A DNA stretch of 64,000 bases from Geobacillus genomosp. 3 (GCF_000445995.2 NC_022080.4:1488001-1552000), one strand, 5' to 3'; shown: positions 25,131 through 34,046, numbered from the stretch's first letter. Program-made: numbers and translations. Notes: a model not told the origin generated them from the sequence alone.

Positions 25131-25349
25131 ATGGAAAGATCGTTTTATCGCTACTTATTGCGCTTCCGTTACGGGCGTGAAGAAGATCCAGTCGTCCGGT
25201 TTGCGAACGGGGCGTATGACGACCATAGTTTTCCGAAAGGATCGGCGGACTATGAAGAATTAAGCGGCTATTTGGAGTTAAACGGCGACTATTTGGAAAG
25301 CATGGTCATTTTTGATGAACTGTGGGAGCAGTTTTTGCACGAAGTGTAA
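25131..25349 (+). CDS. yozE: YozE family protein (SAM-like fold)
   Basis: A 72-aa acidic helical protein. The opening SFYRYLLRFR and the central AYDDHSFPKGSADYEELSGY are the YozE family signature. The B. subtilis protein has a sterile-alpha-motif-like fold; its role is unknown. It heads the yozE-yodN-yozD-yodL neighbourhood, which keeps its gene content from B. subtilis. Confidence 0.88.
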   Translation: MERSFYRYLLRFRYGREEDPVVRFANGAYDDHSFPKGSADYEELSGYLELNGDYLESMVIFDELWEQFLHEV

Positions 25350-25353
25350 TTAA

Positions 25354-25390
25354 GAAAGCGCTCCTGTTTAGAATGTTGAGAGCGCTTTCA
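25354..25390. promoter_or_regulatory. Inverted repeat containing a cre-like site
   Basis: GAAAGCGCTC (25354-25363) pairs with GAGCGCTTTC (25380-25389) across a 16-nt loop, but no T-tract follows. The right arm lies in TGAGAGCGCTTTCA (25377-25390), which differs from the CcpA consensus TGWAANCGNTNWCA at one position. It may be a weak terminator of yozE, a cre site for yodN, or both. Confidence 0.4.
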
Positions 25391-25474
25391 AACCGCTTTT
25401 TCCGCGCTGGCAAAGGTGTCCACCCTTTCATGCATGCATATACTATACTAACCATTTGTTCAAAAGGGTGGGAG

Positions 25475-26125
25475 ATGCCGATGAGTGCGCCGAAACGCCC
25501 GAAATTTTCCGTCGGCGATATCGTCGTCAATACGTTGTATGGAACGGTCGGGACTGTCACCGATATTCAACAAATTGACGGCACATTTTTATACGAAATT
25601 AACCATGGCCATAGTTTGTTTACCGAGCAGGCGCTCGTTTTATTGTCTGAGTTTACCGGCGATTTATGGATTGCCGAAGAAATTGAAATCGAGCTGCCGT
25701 TTTTTCTCGGCGAAATTGTCCGCGTCCGCGACTATGGAGGCCATTTGTTCAAAGTCGTTGGGGTGCGGACGGAAATTTACCGCTATTACGGAGAAGGATG
25801 GGAAGAGACGATTTATGAATTGAAGCGGCTGACGGACGGCTGGGAAATTGAAGTTCATCTTGAGGACATTATTCCGCTTGCCGACGGGGAAGAAACGTCC
25901 GTCACGCTCGTGCAGGACATTGTCATCGCTACGCCGATGAACACATCGGTCTTGCTGTTGCCGGACGATGGCGGAAACAGCGGGCCATCGGTCGACGAGC
26001 TGCTTGATATGTACAACGACTATAAAGCGTTATATGAATGGTTCGGCGATGACCAATATAAACGGATGATGGAAATGGTCGTTCAACGGTTGCAAATGAT
26101 CGTCAATCACCATAATAGAAACTGA
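25475..26125 (+). CDS. yodN: YodN family protein, unknown function
   Basis: A 216-aa acidic soluble protein. The N-terminal part (KFSVGDIVVNTLYGTVGTVT) looks like an SH3-like or KOW-like beta barrel and a similar segment follows (FLGEIVRVRDYGGHLFKVVG). The C-terminal part is helical. ATGs at 25475 and 25481 are about equally spaced from AAAGGG and GGAG. The frame extends back into yozE but without a ribosome site. The assignment rests mainly on the conserved order with yozE and yozD. Confidence 0.65.
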   Translation: MPMSAPKRPKFSVGDIVVNTLYGTVGTVTDIQQIDGTFLYEINHGHSLFTEQALVLLSEFTGDLWIAEEIEIELPFFLGEIVRVRDYGGHLFKVVGVRTEIYRYYGEGWEETIYELKRLTDGWEIEVHLEDIIPLADGEETSVTLVQDIVIATPMNTSVLLLPDDGGNSGPSVDELLDMYNDYKALYEWFGDDQYKRMMEMVVQRLQMIVNHHNRN

Positions 26126-26229
26126 CAAAGAATAAAGAGAAAATATGGAATGCCGGCGAAGATGACGAGCATAGTGAGCCCGTTGACGACTGTTTCCATC
26201 ATTTTATCCAATGCAGTCAGCTTGTCCAT
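26107..26229 (-). CDS. 40-aa one-helix membrane protein
   Basis: The ATG at 26229 follows GGAGG by about 9 nt. The product has a short amphipathic N terminus (MDKLTALDKMMETVVNGL) and one membrane helix to the C terminus. The 3' end overlaps the yodN end by 19 bp on the other strand. The family is not recognised. Confidence 0.6.
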   Translation of the reverse strand: MDKLTALDKMMETVVNGLTMLVIFAGIPYFLFILCQFLLW

Positions 26230-26361
26230 TTCGTTCCGCCTCCGTATTTTTGTTTTGTTAGTACATATATGTATGGGGAAGGCTGAAAAAGTAGTACAAC
26301 ATGATTTTTGACATAAAGCGGAAGGCGGCGACATACAACATTACAAAGGGGGCGAGATGCG

Positions 26362-26541
26362 GTGAAGGAAATTGAAGTGATTATTGATACGGAGGAAATC
26401 GCCGAGTTTTTTTACCAAGAACTCATTCGCCGCGGCTTTGTGCCGACGCAAGAGGAGCTTGAAGAGCTCGCCGATATTACGTTTGACTATTTGTTGGAAA
26501 AATGCATTATTGATGAAGAAATCGATGTCGACGACGAGTAA
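26362..26541 (+). CDS. yozD: YozD family protein
   Basis: A 59-aa strongly acidic protein (KEIEVIIDTEEIAEFFYQEL at the N terminus, EEIDVDDE at the end). The GTG start follows AAAGGGGGCGAG. Sequence and position next to yodN match YozD of B. subtilis; the function is unknown. Confidence 0.8.
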   Translation: MKEIEVIIDTEEIAEFFYQELIRRGFVPTQEELEELADITFDYLLEKCIIDEEIDVDDE

Positions 26542-26573
26542 CCCTCGTCGTTTTTATGATTTCCAAGGCGGGG

Positions 26574-27695
26574 TTAGACGCCCGCCGGTTTGGCCGCCGC
26601 GATGGCGGCCGCTTTCATCATGGCCAAATGGCGCTTGTAACGGCCTGTCATCTCGCCCGAGGCTGGAAGCGGAAGCGTCTCGAGTGCCTGCATCATGGCA
26701 TTATCGGTGAACCAGTCGCGCCGGTCGTCAAAAGAGTGCACAAGATCCGGCCAGGCAGCCTCAAGGCGGGGGCTATATAGGCGGCGTTTATCGTATGTTG
26801 CAGTGAACGATTGCGGCCAAAAGTCGGCGCGCGAGCCGCTATGGGGAACGCGGCGGGCAAAGCGGTAGGCGCGACGAAATAGGTGCGCATCAAACAGCAG
26901 CAAACTATACAGCGTTTTGCCGATATGGATGCGATGATGGACATCAGCAAAATCGCGCACGGTCGTTCCGGCTAAAGCGATGCGGCGGCCGCGGGCCAGC
27001 GGGATGAGCACGTCATTGAACCCGAGCCATTGCTCGGCGATAAACGGCCAGCTCGACAGCACATGGGTGCGGAAAAACGGGTGCTCGATGACGCGAAGCT
27101 GGATGTATTGCTGTTCGTTAATAATTAAGGCGACGGTAAGCAGCGCCGCGTCGCCCGTTTCCCAAAAATGTTCCCAAAGCGGTTTCATGAACGAGGAAAC
27201 GGAGAAAGACGGCAGCAAATGAAACAGCGGCGTCCCCCGTCGTTTGCTTTCTTCATACAGCAAAAGCTGCGGATAGGCGTCATGAAAAATTAATGCATTG
27301 GCTCGTTCCAAAAACAAAAAGAGCGGCGCGACTGTCTTTTCCGGCAGCAAAAATGGAAGCAGACTGCCGCGCAAATCGGTCATGTTCCAACCGCCATTGC
27401 GCGAAACAAGATGGGCCAAAAACGCCCAGTGCATTTCCGGATGGCGTTCGAAAAATGCGAAATAGGCCGCCGTGCGTGTGACGTTGTTGCGGTTATGTTC
27501 CGCTGTTTTCCGCCGAATGTCCGTCACGATGACCGCCTCCTCGGCACGGAGCCGCCTCGGTGCCGAGGGGGAAAGGCGGGCGGCCATCCGGCGAAGCCGG
27601 TCAGCATCGGCGAGACGAACCGGGTGGCGGTATAAAAAGGAGCGATACGCGCATTGCAGCGAGCGGCGCAACAAGGCGAGCGGACGAGTTGGCAT
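26574..27695 (-). CDS. DUF2515 family protein (YppC-like)
   Basis: A 373-aa basic protein with many aromatic residues. The conserved parts include NNVTRTAAYFAFFERHPEMHW and the acidic-poor C-terminal half. AAGGAGG lies 8 nt before the ATG at 27695; the open frame upstream to 27794 has no ribosome site. No membrane helix or catalytic motif is obvious. The DUF2515 call is from recollection of the family pattern; the function is unknown. Confidence 0.7.
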   Translation of the reverse strand: MPTRPLALLRRSLQCAYRSFLYRHPVRLADADRLRRMAARLSPSAPRRLRAEEAVIVTDIRRKTAEHNRNNVTRTAAYFAFFERHPEMHWAFLAHLVSRNGGWNMTDLRGSLLPFLLPEKTVAPLFLFLERANALIFHDAYPQLLLYEESKRRGTPLFHLLPSFSVSSFMKPLWEHFWETGDAALLTVALIINEQQYIQLRVIEHPFFRTHVLSSWPFIAEQWLGFNDVLIPLARGRRIALAGTTVRDFADVHHRIHIGKTLYSLLLFDAHLFRRAYRFARRVPHSGSRADFWPQSFTATYDKRRLYSPRLEAAWPDLVHSFDDRRDWFTDNAMMQALETLPLPASGEMTGRYKRHLAMMKAAAIAAAKPAGV

Positions 27696-27851
27696 CCCGT
27701 TTTCCTCCTTCGTATAGATCACAAATTTTGTCAAAAAACCACGTTCGTTTCGACAAAAGGTGTGCCGTTTTGCCGAAGGAATCGACAAACACAATCGCTA
27801 ATAGTATAGGGTACAGACGGACGATTTATCGGGGGAAGGGAGAGGAAAACA

Positions 27852-28169
27852 ATGGTTCGTTTATGGGGGAAAAAGATGTGGATGGCCAAACGTGTTTATG
27901 AAGCGGTCATTTTTCAAACGCCGCGCTTTGGGGAAACGAAAGGCTATCGGCAAGTATGCCGGATCACGGTGACGGCGGCTGATCACCGCGAGGCGTTGTC
28001 GACCTTGTACCGGATGTTTAACGTGGCCGATTTGATGCCGAAAAACTGCCAGGCCCGGTTTATGGGAACAGGAGATATTGTGCTCATCGATGAAGGACGG
28101 AAAGGACAGACGTATTACCGCCTTTGCCCGGATGGGTGGAAACCGGTGGAGCGTCAGCGTGTTTGTTGA
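27852..28169 (+). CDS. yodL: YodL-like protein
   Basis: A 105-aa protein with the pattern YEAVIFQTPRFGETKGYRQV near the N terminus and DIVLIDEGRKGQTYYRL near the C terminus, as in the YodL-like domain. GGGAGAGG precedes the ATG. It belongs to the yod neighbourhood (yodN, yozD); the function is unknown. Confidence 0.75.
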   Translation: MVRLWGKKMWMAKRVYEAVIFQTPRFGETKGYRQVCRITVTAADHREALSTLYRMFNVADLMPKNCQARFMGTGDIVLIDEGRKGQTYYRLCPDGWKPVERQRVC

Positions 28170-28288
28170 CGGAATATTCAAAAACGTAATCGCCTGCCAA
28201 TGACTTCTGATGATATAATAAAAGAAAAAATGTCGAATAAAGCCTAGCGGTTTAGGGAACGGATAAGAAAGGAAAGGAGGCGGATTCG

Positions 28289-28453
28289 GTGGAACATCGC
28301 ACCCAGCACGGCGACACGCCGACGGTGGCGCCGGGAATTGACGATGAGGAGGAGCTGAACGAAAAGGCAACGAAAGAGGAAATCGAACGCGGGGACTATA
28401 CGAGAGTCGTCACGCTTGCTTGGAACGAAGTCGAGCCGTCGGAACCGCGATAG
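28289..28453 (+). CDS. Acidic 54-aa protein, unknown
   Basis: The GTG at 28289 follows AAAGGAGG by 8 nt. The product (EHRTQHGDTPTVAPGIDDEE..., ending AWNEVEPSEPR) is acidic and probably disordered. The stop overlaps a perfect 12-bp inverted repeat. Family not recognised. Confidence 0.6.
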   Translation: MEHRTQHGDTPTVAPGIDDEEELNEKATKEEIERGDYTRVVTLAWNEVEPSEPR

Positions 28454-28480
28454 AAACCCTTGTTCAGCACAAGGGTTTCT
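28452..28480. terminator. Perfect inverted repeat between convergent small genes
   Basis: AGAAACCCTTGT / ACAAGGGTTTCT with loop TCAGC. No long T-run follows on either strand, so it is a probable but weak bidirectional terminator. Confidence 0.6.
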
Positions 28481-28488
28481 GCGGTTTG

Positions 28489-28647
28489 TTACGATTCGGG
28501 GTTGTCATGATGGCCCGGGCCGTTTTTCCGGCCGCCGGCAGCGGAATATTCTTTGGCGTGTGCTGCGTCTTCAGCGATCAACGCCTCTTTTGGAATATGG
28601 TTATTCTTTTTCTGCCCGTTAATGCGGTTACGGTGTTTTTTGCCCAT
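28489..28647 (-). CDS. Small basic protein, probably spore-associated
   Basis: A 52-aa basic hydrophilic protein (MGKKHRNRINGQKKNNHIPK..., ending GPGHHDNPES). AAGGAGG precedes the ATG at 28647. The composition is like minor spore proteins, and a sigma-E/K-type -10 box lies just upstream. Family not recognised with certainty. Confidence 0.65.
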   Translation of the reverse strand: MGKKHRNRINGQKKNNHIPKEALIAEDAAHAKEYSAAGGRKNGPGHHDNPES

Positions 28648-28678
28648 TGTGTTTCCTCCTTGAACCGTTGTCATCGTT

Positions 28679-28686
28679 AGTGTATG
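28679..28686 (-). promoter_or_regulatory. Mother-cell-type -10 box
   Basis: On the minus strand CATACACT equals the sigma-E -10 consensus CATACAMT and also fits sigma-K (CATANNNT), 32 bp before the start of the 52-aa gene. A matching -35 is weak. Confidence 0.4.
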
Positions 28687-28779
28687 CGGCAAGGAGGAAG
28701 TTCATCGGCGGAAAATGTTTGCAGGCTGTGCCGGACGGGCGAAGTGGGAAACGAACGGAACTGGGAAGGGGACGAAACG

Positions 28780-29184
28780 ATGGCTGCACTTGCGTTGTCA
28801 CTGCTCTTATGTGTTGTCTTGATCGCCGTGTCGCTTTGGGTTAAAGGGCAGGTCGAGCGGTTTTTGTTCCGCTGGAGAAGCATCCCCCTTCTTCACGCCG
28901 CTAATATCGTTGTCATCGCTGTCATCGTCGCCGCTATGTACTATCGGCTTGGCGGCATCGACGTTTACTTGCGCGACTTGGCCGACATCAGCGGATTTTG
29001 GTACGTGTTTGCCGGCGCAATGCAGCTTATTTTGCCGCTGTATTTGTTTGCTTGCTGGCTGCTCGCCAGGCGGCGCAGGCGCGAGAAGAAATATACGCGC
29101 AGCAAAGATAAAAAAGTGCTTTATATCAATGAAAAGTATTTAGCGCGCCGCCACCGCGACGATTACCGTTCCAAAACGTCATAA
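28780..29184 (+). CDS. Three-helix membrane protein, unknown
   Basis: A 134-aa protein with membrane helices at about residues 2-22, 36-58 and 72-95 and a very basic C-terminal tail (RRRRREKKYTRSKDKKV). AAGGGG lies about 8 nt before the ATG. Function unknown. It is convergent with the tiny 35-aa ORF. Confidence 0.7.
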   Translation: MAALALSLLLCVVLIAVSLWVKGQVERFLFRWRSIPLLHAANIVVIAVIVAAMYYRLGGIDVYLRDLADISGFWYVFAGAMQLILPLYLFACWLLARRRRREKKYTRSKDKKVLYINEKYLARRHRDDYRSKTS

Positions 29185-29216
29185 AAGGGAGAGCTGCTCT
29201 CCCTTAAAATTTTGTT
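29185..29216. terminator. Terminator between convergent genes
   Basis: AAGGGAGAG / CTCTCCCTT with loop CTG, flanked by A and T runs. It overlaps the stop of the 35-aa ORF. Confidence 0.8.
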
Positions 29217-29311
29217 TTCTCTTTTTTGGATGTCGACGGTTGGTTGTTGGCTTTTGACGACGGATTTGTTTTATTGGCATATTCCACTGCCTGCTCCAGT
29301 TTCTTTTTCAC
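29204..29311 (-). CDS. 35-aa Lys/Ser/Asn-rich ORF
   Basis: The GTG at 29311 follows GGAAAGGAGG. The product starts MKKKLEQAVEYANKTNPSSK and ends KKEKTKF; it is hydrophilic with an amphipathic N-terminal helix. It ends inside the shared terminator, as real tiny genes often do. It may be a spore protein; no family is recognised. Confidence 0.5.
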   Translation of the reverse strand: MKKKLEQAVEYANKTNPSSKANNQPSTSKKEKTKF

Positions 29312-29465
29312 GTTCTTTCCTCCTTTCCGCCAAGTGGACACGAATAGTATGCCCGCCCGCCGCCCCGGCTACTCGGGATGAGACTGCCATTTTCCGCAAA
29401 CATATGATATGATAAACAAGGGTCTGGCTTGACAACGATCGTTCGAAATAGAAGGAGGAATCAGA

Positions 29466-30176
29466 TTGAGCGTACATATCGGAGCAAAGCCTGGGGAGAT
29501 TGCCGAACGCATTTTGCTGCCGGGTGATCCGCTGCGCGCCAAATATATTGCTGAGACGTTTTTAGAAGGAGCATCATGCTACAACGAAGTGCGCGGCATG
29601 CTCGGTTTTACCGGAACGTATAAAGGACACCGCATCTCCGTACAAGGAACCGGGATGGGCGTGCCGTCGATTTCAATTTATGTTAATGAATTGATTCAAA
29701 GCTATGGGGTGAAGACGCTCATCCGCGTTGGAACGTGTGGGGCGATCCAGCCGGATGTGCGCGTGCGCGATGTGATTTTGGCGATAGGCGCATCAACGGA
29801 TTCCAACATGAACCGGCTCACTTTCCGCGGCCGCGATTATGCGCCGACGGCTGATTTCCACTTGCTGCGGACGGCATACGACGTTGGTGTGGAAAAAGGG
29901 CTGGCGCTCAAAGTCGGCAATGTTTTTACTGCGGATATGTTTTATAACGATGAGCCGAACTGGGGAACGTGGGCGCGTTACGGCGTGTTGGCTGTCGAGA
30001 TGGAAACAGCAGCGCTCTATACGCTGGCGGCGAAATTCGGCTGCCGGGCGCTGTCTGTGCTGACTGTGAGCGATCATATTGTCACCGGGGAAGAGACGAC
30101 GGCCGAAGAGCGGCAAACGACATTTAACGAGATGATTGAAGTGGCGCTCGAAGCGGCGATTCGCAGCGGCGTCTAA
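29466..30176 (+). CDS. deoD: Purine nucleoside phosphorylase, DeoD type
   Basis: A 236-aa hexameric enzyme that splits purine (deoxy)nucleosides with phosphate into base and (deoxy)ribose-1-phosphate. The phosphate loop [15 protein letters not shown] near residue 18, [10 protein letters not shown] near 63 and VEMETAALY near 180 are classical. The catalytic Asp is in LTVSDHI. The TTG start at 29466 follows GAAGGAGG. It lies before yodJ as in B. subtilis. Confidence 0.95.
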   Translation: MSVHIGAKPGEIAERILLPGDPLRAKYIAETFLEGASCYNEVRGMLGFTGTYKGHRISVQGTGMGVPSISIYVNELIQSYGVKTLIRVGTCGAIQPDVRVRDVILAIGASTDSNMNRLTFRGRDYAPTADFHLLRTAYDVGVEKGLALKVGNVFTADMFYNDEPNWGTWARYGVLAVEMETAALYTLAAKFGCRALSVLTVSDHIVTGEETTAEERQTTFNEMIEVALEAAIRSGV

Positions 30177-30229
30177 CGGTTGTGCCGAGGAGCCTACGAC
30201 GTTTCAAGAAACGGAAAAGGGGAAGACGA

Positions 30230-31039
30230 ATGAAACAGCGATGGCAAGCGGCAATGTTGGTGTGCCTGTTGCTCGCCGGCTGTCAAGCAGGGGAAGGCGG
30301 CAACGGCGGCACGGCCGGACAGCCGCCGGAAAGTGCGGTGCAGCCCGGCAGCCATGAACCGGACGAAACGGACCGCCGCCCGGTTGACCCGGACTTGCAG
30401 TTGGAGGCGAAATATTGGAACGTCATCAAGGTGCAAAACGGGCAAAAAGTGATCATGAACCCGGACAACATTTTGGTGCTCGTCAATAAAGAACAGTCGC
30501 TTCCGCCCGGTTACAAGCCGGCCGATTTAGTCGTGCCGCGCGTGTTGTTTTCGTTTGAGGACCCGAAGGCAGAGAAGCGGCACATGCGGGCCGAGGCGGC
30601 CGCGGCGCTTGAAGAAATGTTTGCCGCCGCCCGCCGCGACGGCATTGAGCTTGTGGCCGTCTCCGCCTATCGGTCGTACGAGCGGCAACGCGTGATTTTT
30701 GCTGAAGAAGTGCGGCAAAAAGGGGAAGAAAAAGCCGTCCAAGTCGTCGCCTATCCGGGCCAAAGCGAACACCAAACCGGGCTTGCGGTCGATATCAGCA
30801 GCCGCTCAGCCGGCTATCAGTTGACGGAAGCATTCGGGGCGACAAAAGAAGGGCAATGGGTCGCCGCCCATGCGCATGAATACGGGTTTATCATCCGCTA
30901 CCCGAAAGGAAAGGAAGCGGTGACCGGCTATCAATATGAGCCATGGCATCTTCGGTATGTCGGGCAGAAGGCCGCCGCAGTGATGAAGGAGCGCGGTTTG
31001 ACGCTCGAAGAATATTTCCAGACAGTAAAAAAAGTATAA
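30230..31039 (+). CDS. yodJ: D,D-carboxypeptidase lipoprotein, M15B (LdcB/VanY/YodJ)
   Basis: A 269-aa lipoprotein: the signal peptide ends in LLLAGC (lipobox, Cys near residue 20). After a disordered linker comes the peptidase M15 domain with zinc motifs SEHQTGLAVDI near residue 184 and EPWHLRYVG near 240 (His, Asp, His ligands). It trims D-Ala or diamino acid peptides of peptidoglycan outside the membrane. The ATG follows AAAAGGGGA. Confidence 0.92.
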   Translation: MKQRWQAAMLVCLLLAGCQAGEGGNGGTAGQPPESAVQPGSHEPDETDRRPVDPDLQLEAKYWNVIKVQNGQKVIMNPDNILVLVNKEQSLPPGYKPADLVVPRVLFSFEDPKAEKRHMRAEAAAALEEMFAAARRDGIELVAVSAYRSYERQRVIFAEEVRQKGEEKAVQVVAYPGQSEHQTGLAVDISSRSAGYQLTEAFGATKEGQWVAAHAHEYGFIIRYPKGKEAVTGYQYEPWHLRYVGQKAAAVMKERGLTLEEYFQTVKKV

Positions 31040-31062
31040 ACAGAACGGAACCAAAAAGTTTC

Positions 31063-31101
31063 ACGCCTCCTTTCATGCCATGAAACTTGAAAGGAGGCGT
31101 T
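31063..31101. terminator. Terminator between yodJ and the methyltransferase gene
   Basis: A perfect 12-bp stem (ACGCCTCCTTTC / GAAAGGAGGCGT) with a 14-nt loop between convergent genes. Confidence 0.75.
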
Positions 31102-31135
31102 GTGTATTTGCCGCAGCTGTGACGGACGTTTGCGG

Positions 31136-31834
31136 TTATGTTTCGCACCAAAACACGCAATAGCCGAGCCGGTCGCCGAATTGCGCCGTCAGCTGCTGAT
31201 GTGTCTTCCACATCTGTTCCATCTCTGGCGTCGCCGGAAAGGCGATGATGACCGGCGCCCCTTGGCTTGACGCATCCGCTGCGGTTGCGTAGGAAAAATG
31301 ACGGCAGCGGAACCCGCTTTGTTCAAGCGTCCTTTTCCATTCGGAAGTCGTCATCAGCTGACGAAAGCCATAAAAAGCGGTGATTCGCTGCTGCTCGGCA
31401 ACGCTCAACCGTTCATGGCATGCTTCAATGCCGATGAACGTGCCGCCTTTTTTGAGCACCCGGCGAATTTCAGTGAGCGCTTTTGGCAGTGAAACGAAAG
31501 CGAGCACCGATTCGGAAAGTGCAAGGTCGAATGTTTTATCAGGAAACGGCAGCGCTTCGACCGAAGCGCGGTGCAAGCGAACCGGAACGGCCGTGGCGGC
31601 AAAACGTTGTTTCGCCTTGGCGATCATCGTTGGATGGAGGTCGATCGCCGTCACCTTCGCCCCGTATTGTTCGGCAATATACGCTGCTGTCTGTCCCGTT
31701 CCGCAGCCGACATCAAGCACGGAAGAGGAACGGTCAATATAAAGTTTACGTAATATATATTTTGTTAACTCAAAGCCGCCTGGATGAGCGCCGTCGATCC
31801 CCATTTCTGCCAACCAGTCCAAATACGAAATCAT
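31136..31834 (-). CDS. Class I SAM-dependent methyltransferase (YodH-like)
   Basis: A 232-aa Rossmann methyltransferase with motif I VLDVGCGTGQTAAYI near residue 40 and ALSESVLAFV as motif IV. The UbiE/MenG-like core suggests a small-molecule substrate, which is not predictable. GGAGAGAACCAC precedes the ATG at 31834; the frame is open further upstream without a better site. B. subtilis has a similar protein (YodH) near yodJ. Confidence 0.82.
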   Translation of the reverse strand: MISYLDWLAEMGIDGAHPGGFELTKYILRKLYIDRSSSVLDVGCGTGQTAAYIAEQYGAKVTAIDLHPTMIAKAKQRFAATAVPVRLHRASVEALPFPDKTFDLALSESVLAFVSLPKALTEIRRVLKKGGTFIGIEACHERLSVAEQQRITAFYGFRQLMTTSEWKRTLEQSGFRCRHFSYATAADASSQGAPVIIAFPATPEMEQMWKTHQQLTAQFGDRLGYCVFWCET

Positions 31835-32011
31835 GTGGTTCTCTCCTTTTTGCTTTAATTGGTTTATCATACGCAAATGAGCCCGATTTTGTCTTCAGGC
31901 AAAAAAGTTTGCTTGTCTCTATACTCGTGCGGAGAGGCAATTTTCTTGCTATAGACCCAACCGGCATCAAGCTGGTACACTGATACGTGCAAGAACGAGA
32001 TTGCTAGGCTG

Positions 32012-32899
32012 GTGAAGAACGTGGAATGGAAACAACGGGCTGAGGCTGGTGTGCTTTTAAGCGTTGCTGTCTATCTTCTGTTGGCAGCCGGCAAACTTCT
32101 CGCCGGATCGGCGGCTGGATCGGACGGAGTGAAGGCGGATGGCTGGAACAATTTGAGCGATGTGATCGCTTCGGCCGCTGTCTATATCGGCATGAAAATC
32201 GCCAAAAAACCGCGCGACCGCAATCATCCGTACGGACATTCGCGGGCGGAGAACATCTCGTCGCTTTTGGCCGCTTTTTTGATGATGTCGATTGGTGTCG
32301 ATGTTGTTGTCAGCGGCGCCGGTGCGCTTCTTCATGGCGGAAAAAAGGCGGCTCCCGACTGGCTGGCGGCGGTGGTCGCCCTCACCTCGGCTGCGGTCAT
32401 GCTTCTAATTTATATGGCCAATACCCGGTTGGCGCAGCGAACGAACAGCGCGGCGCTCGCCGCTGTTGCGAAAGACAATTTATCAGATGCCCTTGTCAGC
32501 GTTGGGGCGGCGGTCGGGATTGTCGGGGCGCAGCTTGAGTGGCTATGGCTTGATCCGCTGGCGGCGCTTATTATCGGCACGATTATTTGCAAAACGGCGT
32601 GGGAAGTATTTATGGAAACGGCGCATACGTTGACCGACGGTTTTGATGAAAAGCAGCTCGCTGCTTATCGGGAAGAAATCGCGGCGGTGAGCGGTGTGCG
32701 CGATGTTGTGGACATTAAGGCGCGCACGTTAGGCAACGATATTGTGCTGGAAGTGACGATCCGTGTCGATTCGCGCTTAACGGTGGTGAAAAGTCACGAA
32801 ATCGCTGACGAAGTCGAACGACTGATGAAACAACGGCATAACATCCGGGCGACACACATCCATGTCGAACCGGAAGTGCATATGGACCGACGGGGCTAG
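32012..32899 (+). CDS. Cation diffusion facilitator, Mn2+-type (MneS/YeaB-like)
   Basis: A 295-aa exporter with six membrane helices and a C-terminal cytoplasmic metal-sensing domain. The site-A residues read NxxxD in TM2 (NNLSD) and DxxxD in TM5 (DNLSD); Zn exporters have HxxxD there, so Mn2+ is likelier. NHPYGHSRAENI is the conserved TM2-TM3 loop. The GTG start at 32012 has a poor ribosome site; GTG 32021 is an alternative. Confidence 0.88.
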   Translation: MKNVEWKQRAEAGVLLSVAVYLLLAAGKLLAGSAAGSDGVKADGWNNLSDVIASAAVYIGMKIAKKPRDRNHPYGHSRAENISSLLAAFLMMSIGVDVVVSGAGALLHGGKKAAPDWLAAVVALTSAAVMLLIYMANTRLAQRTNSAALAAVAKDNLSDALVSVGAAVGIVGAQLEWLWLDPLAALIIGTIICKTAWEVFMETAHTLTDGFDEKQLAAYREEIAAVSGVRDVVDIKARTLGNDIVLEVTIRVDSRLTVVKSHEIADEVERLMKQRHNIRATHIHVEPEVHMDRRG

Positions 32900-33089
32900 A
32901 ACAGCCTTCTTAGCGGTGTTTCGCGGCATGTGTCCGGGAATCCGGGATGGTCAACAGCCCGATCGGCTTTTAAGATGTTGCCCCATATCGGGTGAACGCC
33001 GCCAAGCGGTTTTTAACGGCAGCCGGAGAGTAGGTTTTGGACAAACGGCAAACAATAGAACTAACACTGTATAGAAAGGACATCAGCCT

Positions 33090-34046
33090 ATGGCGATCAA
33101 CCATTATCCCCGTTTGTCGCTGGATGAAACGGACAAGCGCCATGCGCCGGCGGGCGGCCAATCGTGCTGGTTTCATTTTACTGCCGCTGTCAAGCCCGAT
33201 TTGGAGCGGCTTCTCTCATCATTGTCGATTCACCCGCTTGCCCAAAAACGGCTCATCGACGGAACAGACATTCCGCTAGTTGATGAGTACGAAGGATACG
33301 TTTTTCTATCGTTATTTATCATCCGGCCGTCCGGTCGGACGGCAAACGTCCGCCTGCTCGCCGCCGAGCGGCATATCATCAGCTACATGGACGAGGATGA
33401 CCCGTTCATCGGCCATGTGAAAGAGCAGCTGGCGGACCACCGCGATCAGGCACTTTATCCCGGCTATGTTCTATACCATTTTTTGGATTTGACCACCGCC
33501 CGCTTTTTGCAGGTGGTCGACCAAATGGCCGACCGCATTCAAATACTTGAGCGGCAAGTATTTGCGACCCCGTTCGCCAACGAAATCGGACGCGAGATTT
33601 ACCGGATGAAAACGTACCTTCATGAGTTGCGGCAAGTGGCCGAAGCGCAGGAAGAAGCGATCAAAACGATCCGCCATGCCGAGCTCCCGTACATTAACGC
33701 GGAAACGAACCCGTACATCGATGAGGTGGCATCCCGGTTTGCCCGCGTTCCGGCGGCGCTTGATACGTTTAAAGAATCGTTGTCCGCCATTTTTGATTTG
33801 CAGCTGTCGCTCAAGTCTGATCATATGAACGTCATTATGAAGACGTTAACATTAGTGAGCGTTATTTTTTTGCCGATGACGTTTATTGCCGGCGTCTACG
33901 GTATGAATTTTGCGTTCATGCCGGAGTTGAAATGGAGATACGGTTATCCGCTTGCTTTGTTGCTTATGGCTACTGTCGCTGTGCTCATCGCCCTTTATTT
34001 CAAACGAAAAGGTTGGTGGGGGGAGACAGAGACGAAAGAAAAGTAG
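33090..34046 (+). CDS. CorA-family Mg2+ channel, second paralogue
   Basis: A 318-aa protein with a soluble N-terminal domain and two C-terminal helices. YGMNF is near residue 272. It is closer to classical CorA than the protein at 20390, with which it shares little beyond the signature. AAAGGA precedes the ATG. Its Mn-exporter neighbour suggests a divalent-metal locus. Confidence 0.9.
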   Translation: MAINHYPRLSLDETDKRHAPAGGQSCWFHFTAAVKPDLERLLSSLSIHPLAQKRLIDGTDIPLVDEYEGYVFLSLFIIRPSGRTANVRLLAAERHIISYMDEDDPFIGHVKEQLADHRDQALYPGYVLYHFLDLTTARFLQVVDQMADRIQILERQVFATPFANEIGREIYRMKTYLHELRQVAEAQEEAIKTIRHAELPYINAETNPYIDEVASRFARVPAALDTFKESLSAIFDLQLSLKSDHMNVIMKTLTLVSVIFLPMTFIAGVYGMNFAFMPELKWRYGYPLALLLMATVAVLIALYFKRKGWWGETETKEK

